Shown one piece after another: positions 55,606 to 64,000 of a stretch of 64,000 nucleotides of DNA. Positions within the stretch are counted from its first letter, which is position 1. Every line of letters starts with the position of its first letter. The translations under genes and the position numbers were made by a program. The notes under the pieces are model-generated. The model made no database searches. It was not told the DNA's origin and saw nothing but the letters and a program-made list of their open reading frames with translations. This DNA comes from Phycomyces nitens (taxonomy: Eukaryota > Mucoromycota > Mucoromycetes > Mucorales > Phycomycetaceae), in assembly GCA_022702545.1 (NCBI GenBank), contig JAHRBC010000002.1, forward strand, positions 4,402,001 through 4,466,000, read 5' to 3'.

Positions 55606-56130
55606 GCCGGTAGAAGCGGCAAGGATAAACAGTAATAGTATTAGAGCTTGTGTACAGAGCCATTCTATTCTTTCCAATAAACACAAATATAAACCATAAA
55701 CCTAATAAGTACAGGGTATAAAACAATGGGGGGGATCATTCTATGTTTGATTGCACAGTAATAGTATTTGATGATTGGTTAATTGCTTGAGGATATCCTT
55801 GATACCATGGAGAAAGCCAGCTTCTCCCCAACTTTATTTGCTGTGTGTAATCGTCTTTTCAATTTATAAACACATAATCTATTACACTAAAAACATAGTT
55901 TTAAGCACAAAAATCTGGTAAACACCAAAAATCTATATGCAGAAAAAGCTAACGAACCCTACTCTCCCAAAAGTTTTCAACTTTGCACCTGTATGAGATT
56001 CGACTTTGAGCCCAGGAGAAACCTTGCTTACTCCCATACTCGTAGTATTCTGTTCTCCCCTGAAAACCTAAACTTTTCCCCTATTTATTTCTGGTTATAT
56101 ACATGGTTTTACCCCACAGTTTTTGCAGTG
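55606..56130 (+). other. ORF3 3' region and right subterminal DNA of element 3
   Basis: Includes the conserved ATTCTATTCTTTCCAATAAA stretch near 55660-55680 (likely polyadenylation region). The remaining ~450 bp to the terminus at 56130 has no gene I can support. Confidence 0.6.
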
Positions 56131-56588
56131 GTTAGAAAAGAAAATTATTATTTTTTTGACACAAAAAGATTTTTTTTTACCATAGCACCAATGACTATAC
56201 CATATAATAGACCATGCCAGTAGAGGAGGTCTATAAGATCAAAAGAGATAGTCAGAATAAATATATAAAAAAGTATAAAAGCTAAAAGACAGCATTACCA
56301 TTATGATGACAGTTGTAGATGATAGAAGACGCAGATGGGGTATAGGGTGATTGATGGCGGCAGCCTATAGGAGAATAAGAAGCATTAGAGAAAAAAAAAG
56401 TTTGACACGAAAATATTTTTTTACACTGGGACTGATGACGTTATCATATAATAGGCTATGAAAGTGGAAGAGGTCTATAAAATAGAAAGAGAGAATCAGA
56501 ATAATTTGCAAGATGGCACCGGCACATTTAACTGACCATGATTAGTTTGGAGGAGCAATGCAGGCAGGATGTATTGGAATGAGTGCGT
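56131..56588 (-). pseudogene. ORF3, micro-exon gene of element 4, 5' part
   Basis: On the minus strand, exons align with element 2. A first exon starts at about 56588 with ACG where element 3 has ATG, followed by 50-nt, ~60-nt and 50-nt exons with GTAA and TATAG borders. It breaks off in the intron after GGTGCTATG at 56131, directly at the terminus of element 3. Remaining exons are missing. Confidence 0.5.
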
Positions 56589-57008
56589 GTTTATAAAGAA
56601 GCAGCCAATTTTTTAGTCTAAAGAGGTGTAAAAAGAAAGAGAAAATAGGCGCGGATATAAGGAAACAAGAGAAAGGAAAAAAGGCTAAAAATAAAAAAAT
56701 ACAAGGATATAGAATTTGAAACAGAGACAGAATAGGTGTAATGGATAGAGTCCAAAAGCAATAATGGTGCCGTTCATTAATGTGTACAAGAAGTCTTTTT
56801 GGATTTATAAATAAAGCTGTCTTTACTAATATATAATCTGTATTTTATATTATTAAATCCTTTTGACCAACTTGTTCACTCTTCCCACTCAAATCCAATT
56901 TTTCTATCTATCTGTCTCTTGTGCGTTTTAAGTAAAAGATATGTTTAAACTTAAAGTAGTAAACGAGTATTAAATATTGTGTATTTTTGATATAATTTAT
57001 AATAGAAA

Positions 57009-58123
57009 ATGTCAAACCAAAGAAGGAATATTGCTCCACAACCTGCTGACGACGATGTCAATATGCAGACGGTTATCACGAATCTCCAAGAGGATCTTGC
57101 CTCAATTAGAGGCAACATGACCACGATGAACAGAAGAATGGGGACTCTTATTGAGTCCAACCTCACCGTCATTGCTGCCACAAGTATTGTGGCTCCAGTA
57201 CCTGTTCTTGCCTCTGTTGCTGCCCCAACTGCCGAGGCCACAAATGAATCGATGTCTGATGCAAAGAAACATGTGTTTGTAGGTGTCACCAGATATAATA
57301 TCCTATCAACTAAATTCTTATTTTGATCAAACAGAAAGATATTCGTGAATATTTGTGGCAGCCAAAGTTGAGGTCAAGGGTGTTGGTTGACATCCAGGCA
57401 AATAACAACAAGCCAAGGTGGGATGTCCATACTCACTTTGACGAGAGTCCCAACAAGGAGCTGGTAGAACGTCTACTGGCTTACCTTGGGCCAAATTTTG
57501 TTGGCTCGCCCTTGAGAAGAAGTGACATTTGAGAGAAAGTCTACAGAAACTTCTGTAGCCGTTGTCAGGAGCAGAGAAAGTCTTCTGAGAAGAAGGCAGT
57601 CTCCAACGCTCGTTCAAGAAGGGCAAACCGTGAAAAAGATGTAGGTTGTATACTATTCAAACTAGAGACAAATATTAATGAATACATGTTGGATATTTGT
57701 TAGCATTTTGAACGTCGCATGACTGCCTTTCTCAAACATAAGGAGGCCATTGAGCAGGCAATGGGGCAAGTTTGTTCTGGTCTGCTTCAGAAAGAAGCAA
57801 TGTCTGAAGGAGAATCAGACAACGATACTTCAAAGACTCTTGGCAGGCGTCGGGTCTCCGTTTATTGCCCAAGCTGGAGAAGCGATGAGGTAAATTATTC
57901 TGTAAACAATATATAATAATATATTTATTAAGATATCATTTTTGAAATATTAACAAATGCTATTTAGTTCAACCGGTTTATTGAAATCGTTGACTCATTC
58001 GTTTCTCTTGACTTGGGGATGAATGCTCATCAGATGCTGTCAAGAGATCTCAAAGGAGTCAGAGACTTAGCAGTCCCTGGTGACTTGGCCGCCCGTCTGC
58101 CTCCTTGGGTCATAAGAAATTAA
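57009..58123 (+). pseudogene. ORF2, element 4 (one nonsense codon)
   Basis: Exons 57009-57278 (270 nt), 57335-57640 (306), 57703-57888 (186) and 57968-58123 (156). Starts MSNQRRNIAPQPADDDVNMQ and matches element 2 closely. A TGA at 57530-57532 lies in exon 2 (SDI-stop-EKVYRNF), where element 2 has CGA. Otherwise open, ending PPWVIRN. The stop lies 132 bp from the transposase stop (convergent). Confidence 0.82.
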
Positions 58124-58255
58124 ATAAAAAATAAATAAAAAACAATTGTTTTATTTTACTCTTGCTTACGTATTTAATCCCAAAGACATGTTTAAAGGCA
58201 ATGAATGTTTTGTTTTGTTCTTTTTAAAAGAAACAAGTATTTATTTATTAATGCT

Positions 58256-61200
58256 TTAAGCATACATCTTTTTTGGTAAAGGAATGACCAGCATCTTCAC
58301 ATTAACACCAGACACCAGCTCAGCAGTTGCGACTTCCAAAAGAATACGATGTACTGGCAATATACAATGATAATCATCTGGAGAGAAACTTGGCGAGCAG
58401 ACCTCAACTCCTTTGTATTCACGTGTTCTACTTGGCATGTTGATGAGCCATCTCACGAAAGCAAAGACATGAGTGGAATTATTTCCAATTGATGAACAAC
58501 TGAGCTTGTGGAGGAACAAGTACTGAATTTGTCCTGTGTATGCTCGTGGAGGATCACCAACTCTACCCAGGAATAGTGCTTGAATGAATGACCCACGGTC
58601 TACGGAACCATTTTTGCCTTTATACATCTGGCCGAGAAGATTGATAGATTTTATCTTTGTGATATGATTATCAACAAAGATACCTGAAGACGTTTCCTGA
58701 TGATAATGCTGAAGACTTGGTATACCATACAATAGCCGATAGTACTCCAACAACTGGAGATAATCTGTATCATCCATTACAGATGGCTTTCTCACCAAGA
58801 GAGGGAAGGCAGAGAGAGGAAGGGGCTCATTTCCCTTTATTGGGAATTCAGGCTTTAAAGATGCACGCACAAATAGCTGAAGTATAAATGGCGTGTGTGA
58901 AAGAGGGGCAGAGGAGGAGGTGGCAGTTGTGGATGATGATGTGAGTTTTGACAGAAGAGGACAGAAAGAAGCTTGGTCTGGACAGGAGAGCATTTTTTGT
59001 ACGTAGTCGCCCTTGTACATGTCTTCAACAAAAGTCTTCATGAATGTGGACTCAAATCCATCTCTTCTGTTGGTGTCGATCTTCTTCAACAGGCCATTGT
59101 ACCTCTCAAACCCAAACAGCCAATAACCATACACAGGTCCAAAATCACAAATGGTTTTGCGAAGATGGATGTGCAGGTGCATGTTGCAGGTGAGAGTGGG
59201 AGCAGGATACAATTCTTCGCATTTCTGACAGAATCTTTCCAAATGGGCATGGGCATCGTCAAGGTCATCAAACGTGATTGTTGGTGTTGCAAGGAGACGG
59301 CAAGCATCAACAAAGTCAATCCAATTCTTGAACTTATCCAGAGGAAGAACGTCTCTGAGCAGCACAGGAGAATACACCAACACCCAGGATTTCCATTCAT
59401 CAGCCTTCATATATGGAAATCCTCTACTGATCTTCGTCTTCAAAATGGTGTAGTCAGTTGGCACCACCATTGATTCAGCCATTACTTGCATAGAAGCCAG
59501 CTTCCTATCCGTGATTAGACCACTAGTAGTCCATGTCTCGACCATCCTCTTGGCTGTACCCAAGAATAGGTTATGCATGGGATCAATGATTGTTCCACGT
59601 ACTAGATCAAAGTATCCAAGGCGATGGAGTTGCGACCATCGAACACCATTTTCGACCTCCAACTCATGCCTTTCTGAGGGCGTACTTGCACTCTTCCACA
59701 CCTCAGCATGCAAACAGTTCTCCACACCACGACAACGACGCCATCCAGACTCATTGAACCCACGGAAGTCCACACTGCTTGTCCCAGGAAGACGAGAAAA
59801 TTTGCAACAACACTTGTAACAGGCGTTTGTGCTGTTATGGGACGTGAATCCACTTGTCTTTCTGGCTGCAGGGATGTCACATGCTACCATGAACAAAGCT
59901 GCACGGACGGTTGCTCCAGAAATGCATTCAAAGGTTGAGATAGTCATTCCCACGTACAGTTGTTCCAACTCATCAACCAAAGGCTTGAGATAATGGTTAA
60001 TCTCTTCGGACTTTGGCTCCTTTGGCCCAGGCATGAGTCCAACAAGGATAGTATTATCTGCCTTAAACTGCTCCTCACGAGGTAAGTTGTTAACCACCAA
60101 GTAAATGGCCCCACAAGAGTATGTGACCCTGTCAAAGGGCTGGAACCAATTGATGTTCAACGTCAACATCAAAGAACGAGGATGGGTAACAAAAGATTCA
60201 CCACTGATGTCTTTCAACTCCTTCCACATAACACCGTCAAAGATGTCACACATTGTATCCATGATCTTGAGCTCCTGATTCCAGTGTTGAATGCTTGCTT
60301 CAAAATCAGGGCGAAGGAAAAGAATTTTCAAGGCATGCTTCAATGACTGGTATTGGAACACGCGCTTGGGAACCAATGCTCCAGACGATGTAACCTTGGT
60401 CAACTTGCAGTTGCAGGTCAGACGTGCACCAACTTTTGTGAAAACACAGTGAGGGGGAACAGACTGGTTTTCTTCATAAACTGCGTGGCAATCAGGACAG
60501 GCTACAAATCTCCTGATACCGTTGGAAATCGCAGAATATCCTGTCATTCTTTGCAGACCAAGAAGACTGGATGGGAGCTGGAAATCCTGCTTGTAAATCG
60601 TCAAGAGTGTGTTGATGAACTCGATCAAGACAACAGCACCCTTGTTGACCACATAGCGGGATGCAAAGAGGACAACAAAAATGGCAATAAACCTGTGCAC
60701 AGGATTTTCAGGCATATTGGGGGTTGGGAAAGGGTCTATTTTAAAATCGAAAAAATTAATATTCAATTCTTTTCAGGCTTTTTTCTTTGCTGCTTTCTCT
60801 TTGCTTTTGGCTATGCAACACGCACCTTCACTGTCGAATTCCTCAACCTCGATCTCAACTTCATCTTCGCCTTCATCTTCTTCATCATCGCTTTCGTCAT
60901 TGCGTTTGCCATCGGCATTGGCCTCATTAGCAACTGAATCGCCCTCATCCAGCATTACATCGGCATCCCAAAAAGGTGAGTTGGTCTGACCATCCAATAC
61001 ATCTGAGGGTCCAGACTGTTGAGTAGAAATGACCGCTTATAGAATATAATAGTTTCTTAGTCTCTATTTTTTTTCAAATAAACTTTTCTTACATTGAATA
61101 TCAATATCCATGTCTGCTTGAGTGTATGTGTTTCATACCGCCGAAATTATTATACAATACATAAAAATAAACACTGAAATTATCATACCAATCTCATTTG

Positions 61201-61336
61201 AGTTGCTCTGTTCAATTCTTGCTCTCTTGCTATGACGCTGAGCAGTTCGGCTTGCTACCAATGTGTAGCCTTGGCCATTGTTGTTGCATCTATTGCAATA
61301 GCACTTGGTGTTGTAAAAAGTATTTGAAGATGACAT
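58256..61336 (-). CDS. Tnp2-like transposase, element 4 (intact, spliced)
   Basis: Exons 61336-61189 (148 nt), 61116-61093 (24), 61035-60826 (210) and 60735-58256 (2480) join in frame to 2862 nt, 953 residues. Exon 1 starts MSSSNTFYNTKCYCNRCNNN (zinc-binding CxC..C) with a basic QRHSKRARIE tail. Exon 3 is acidic and ends VEEFDSEG. The long exon has VVNKGAVVLIEFIN, CPDCHAVYEE, NINWFQPFD, LVGLMPGPKEPK, ARKTSGFTSHNSTNACYKCC, DPMHNLFLGTAKRMVE, MKADEWKSWVLVYSP, FGPVYGYWLFGFERYNGLLKK and the C-terminal LVIPLPKKMYA. The start is supported by the identical 148-nt first exon in elements 1 and 3. Tnp2-type transposases act in the nucleus on CACTA termini. It may mobilise elements 2 and 4 in trans. Confidence 0.88.
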
Positions 61337-61579
61337 TGTGTTTGTGTTTATAATGTTAAAACAAAAGGAAACGAGTGTTACATATACTTTATTTATTATT
61401 ATTTTATAGTGGTAAAAAAGCAACGTTGTTTTATTCTTTTTAATCAAGCCAATGGGGTCAAGCAAAAGAACGTTTTTAATCAGAACACAAAAAAAGGTGT
61501 TGAGCTGCAAATTTGCCCTAATTTTCCTCAGGTAGACAGCTTTGCCTACACATGAGTATTCAGACCCATTTTTCCAGTG
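61337..61579 (-). promoter_or_regulatory. Terminus and likely transposase promoter of element 4
   Basis: Between the CACTGG terminus and the transposase start, with TATATAATAAA-like AT-rich sequence near 61380-61410. It is inferred to hold the promoter because nothing else lies upstream within the element. Confidence 0.4.
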
Positions 61580-61691
61580 GACATAGCCAGGAAGATTGAT
61601 TTTTAAAGAGAAAGAAGGGAAAATATGAAGATAAAAATTGGTAGAGGATGCTCAACACGTTGTATTTGATTAATCCTCAGCATGACCTCCA

Positions 61692-62665
61692 CTAACGCGT
61701 GTTGAGTTTGTTGTGTGTGATAACGAGTCAGAAAAATATAGAAAACTAAATACCACTCATTGACAATAATGATGGTGCAATAAATAAAGATAACAATGGG
61801 ATAGAAACCAAAGTTAGACAGCAGGAAACGGACAAGAGAAGAGAAAGGTAAAATGTGGGTAGAGATATATAACTTCACTCGGGACAGTTGAATATATTCT
61901 TGACAGCAATGAATACAAGGAGGAAGGGATATAATATGGGAAGGGAACTTAATAATTTCGCTCAGGACAATTATTAAAGTTGACAGCAAGGTACTGGGAA
62001 GATACAAATTTGGACAAAAAAGGGAAACAGATGAAAAGAAAAATCAATCTTGGCACAGGTATGACTAGGAATTTCTATACAAGACAATTCACTAATTCAG
62101 GGACGGAAATTAAGAGAGAAGTAACTGATAATGTTTATTTGATGAAGATTTTAATCTCTTATATAGATTTGTAAAATATTGCTTAATGATGAATTTCTAG
62201 ATTAATTTTTGTAAATGAGGATGAGCGTGCGAAAAATAGATGAGATAATAAAGATATGTTGGGAGGAAGTATGAATGATAAGACAAGATAATGATATGAA
62301 GGTGCAATAAGTATGAAATGTAGTGTAAAATGGTAAATGCAATGAAGGACAATGAAATAAAAGAAATGCCAATGTATGGGAAAATGACTTGAGATGTAGA
62401 TAAAGGAAGATGGTGGTTGATGCACACAGACATGGATATGGGAAAGGGAAAGGTGAGATGATGATAAAAAGGTGGGTACAAATGACAAAATAAGGAAATG
62501 ATGATGAGGGGTTTAAAATGAGAGTGAGGGTGACAAATAAGGAAAATCAAAGGAGTGCGGAAGAAAGAGGAATATGAGAGAAGTAAAGTGACTTGCGGTT
62601 GGGAAAAGGTGACGTTGCTAGTTGATCAGAAGGCTACATCATACTTTTTGGCAGAGAAGGCCTTG
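61692..62665 (-). repeat. Solo LTR related to unit U3
   Basis: On the minus strand this aligns with 35130-36270: GTAGCCTTCTGATCAACTAG near its start, CAATAAACATTATCAG-like sequence and CTGACTCGTTATCAC near its end, finishing AACACGCGTTA. No internal retroelement genes or second LTR are nearby. Confidence 0.75.
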
Positions 62666-63327
62666 ATATAATGTGCGAGAAGTCACACATTAGATAATTG
62701 AAGATAGAATGAATATGAGGATAAAGATAATATTTATTTGTGATAATAGAGAGGTTTGGGGATTTTATTTTCACTTTCGCATTCCCATAAAAGGCTATTT
62801 TTCGATGGTTTAAGCTCCGGGTAGCACAAAAAGGGAAAATAACTTGCGTTAAAAGTACAAAATGAGAAAATAATTCTCTTATTTTCCCTTTGGTATTTAG
62901 CCGAAACATCCAATAATATTACAGAAAAGGATAAATCTGACGAATTAGTTTTTGCCTTGGTAATTTTGACAGATACAATTGATAAATGATAGTTTCCAAC
63001 AAGTTCAAAAGGCAAAACGTATACAATAGAAGGGGTAGGACACTGTGATAGTGCTCAGGTATATCTAAAAGTAAAAAAATATAGTAAAATGCATATATAA
63101 AAGATAAATATATCAAGAAGTATATGTATAAGTATTGCTAAGAGTGGTTACAAGTTGGTGACAGTGAGATAGATGAATAAAACAAGATAATAAGGGCTTG
63201 ATCAATAAATAAAGGTAGATAAGAATAAAGATTCTATTACTGCTTTAACTAAAGTCTTTGGCACTAGAGAGGCATATACCAGTTTATTATAAAACTCTTC
63301 TAAGCAGTATCGATGATGAAATACAAT
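62666..63327. other. AT-rich spacer without recognisable gene
   Basis: About 0.66 kb with only short reading frames. No splice-linked exons or terminal repeats seen. Confidence 0.4.
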
Positions 63328-63396
63328 GCACAAGGGTATGCCTTGTGCAAGGGTTGAAAGAAATCCTCCAAAGTGAACTGTACTCCTTTGGAGGAT
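63328..63396. repeat. Two adjacent perfect hairpins
   Basis: GCACAAGG (63328-63335) pairs with CCTTGTGC (63341-63348) around a 5-nt loop. ATCCTCCAAAG (63363-63373) pairs perfectly with CTTTGGAGGAT (63386-63396) around a 12-nt loop. They lie about 180 bp upstream of the second Harbinger Myb-like gene. Confidence 0.85.
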
Positions 63397-63576
63397 ATAT
63401 GTAGTCTGAGAAGAACAAAGGGAGCATATACTATGCCAAGGATATATAAAACGAGTTATGATACTTAGAAGATGTCATGATATTCTAACTACTATAAAAG
63501 AAGAAGAGTTTAAGAAATTAGGCATGCTTTTATATTCTCATATATACTCAAATACTCCCAAAACCCATAAAACAAA

Positions 63577-64000
63577 ATGTCCAACGAATTTGCAAACACC
63601 TCTTCCTCTTTTTCTAGCAATGGAAATGGTAGAGCTTATGGCAAGTGGACCGCCAACTGCGAAATTGCTGCTATTGAAGCAACAATCAAGTTCCACCCTT
63701 TTGATTTGAAAAGAGGTGAAAAGGCAGCTGCATGGGAAAATGTATATAATGCAGTCAATGAAACCGACCAAGAGTGCAAGAAGCTTGGAAAGACAGCCAT
63801 CGACAGGAGGATCAATAGTCTTACCAAGGCAATGAAAGAGAAGATCGTCCACAATCTCACCTATGGGACAGGAAGCAATGACTCTGAGACAAGACTTGAA
63901 CATCTTGTGTGTTCACTCATATCTCTGGTAAGAAACTCTATTTTTATAATAATAAATTTTGATTATCCACGTTCAGGTTATCACTTACACATATCATAAC
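63577..64000 (+). CDS. Second Harbinger Myb/SANT-like protein, 5' part
   Basis: Starts MSNEFANTSSSFSSNGNGRA. The Myb-like block WTANCEIAAIEATIKFHPFDLKR..AAWENVYNAVNE and the following TGSNDSETRLEHL align with the Harbinger partner at 45611-45270 (TGTNDSETTLEN). A GTAAGA donor after ICSL-type sequence at about 63929 marks the end of exon 1, and the next exon lies beyond the window. It is probably part of another PIF/Harbinger element running off the right edge. Its terminal repeat was not identified. Confidence 0.65.

Larger units (their letters stand above)
48559..56130 (+). mobile_element. CACTA-like element 3 (7.6 kb, expanded micro-exon array)
   Basis: The left terminus CACTGGGAAAACGGTGGG at 48559 and right terminus (minus strand) CACTGCAAAAACTGTGGGG at 56130 match as imperfect inverted repeats. 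It contains a transposase (+, 48801-51932), ORF2 (-, 52076-53286) and an ORF3 region (+, 53703-55605) with six exon-pair repeats. Flanks TTT and GTT do not form a duplication. The left flank is the element 5 transposase and the right flank is an ORF3 intron of element 4, so the boundaries were probably reshuffled by recombination. Confidence 0.8.
56131..61579 (-). mobile_element. CACTA-like element 4 (intact transposase, ORF3 end lost)
   Basis: The right terminus at 61579 reads CACTGGAAAAATGGGTCTGA on the minus strand, the same subfamily as element 2. Gene order on the minus strand is transposase (61336-58256), ORF2 (+, 57009-58123) and a partial ORF3 (-, 56588-56131). The left side stops inside an ORF3 intron where element 3's terminus begins. 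Very similar to element 2 over ORF2 and the 3' half of the transposase. Confidence 0.82.

Overview
This window looks like a transposon graveyard from a fungal nuclear genome. AT-rich spacers, short GT..AG introns, L1-type LINEs with zinc-knuckle ORF1 proteins, a Ty3/gypsy element and CACTA/Tnp2-like elements fit an early-diverging filamentous fungus, most likely Mucoromycota (Phycomyces/Mucor-like). That placement is inferred from element types only. Apart from one tRNA-Glu gene I see no convincing host gene: almost every coding stretch belongs to a mobile element.

Layout. 1-1202: 5' end of a CACTA-type element (G) running off the left edge and inserted in an older Tnp2 fragment (1203-1848). 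2765-14949: CACTA-like element 2, split by complete element 1 (3484-9849, 3-bp target duplication ACG). 14950-18789: decayed L1-like LINE. 18790-28658: two near-identical copies (A truncated, B complete) of a LINE with zinc fingers, reverse transcriptase and a restriction-like endonuclease, stacked at the 3' end of a tRNA-Glu gene. 28668-36533: head-to-tail LTR units, one interrupted by a full Ty3/gypsy element (29634-34682). 36534-40030: decayed CACTACGG element H. 40660-48558: CACTA-like element 5, with a complete PIF/Harbinger element (43231-45878) inside one of its introns. 48559-56130: element 3. 56131-61579: element 4. 61692-62665: solo LTR. 63577-64000: start of a second Harbinger Myb-like gene.

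Elements 1-5 share one three-gene plan. (i) A spliced Tnp2-like transposase has a zinc-binding first exon, an acidic exon and one long exon. (ii) A convergent four-exon ORF2 has invariant 306-nt and 186-nt middle exons and all introns in phase 0; it is probably a DNA-binding or accessory protein. (iii) Divergent from ORF2, a gene ORF3 is built of tiny exons (40-74 nt) separated by ~60-110-nt introns. In element 3 its exon pair is amplified into a ~235-bp tandem array. Reading frames stay open across several ORF3 splice junctions in separate copies. I found no recognisable family for ORF3; it is the best candidate for an undescribed component.

The elements complement each other. Element 4 has an intact spliced transposase but a nonsense codon in ORF2. 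Elements 1, 3 and 5 have open ORF2 genes but damaged transposases. Element 2 has a dead transposase and a late frameshift in ORF2. Many nonsense codons are TGA where related copies or the family have CGA, which points to C-to-T decay of the repeats.
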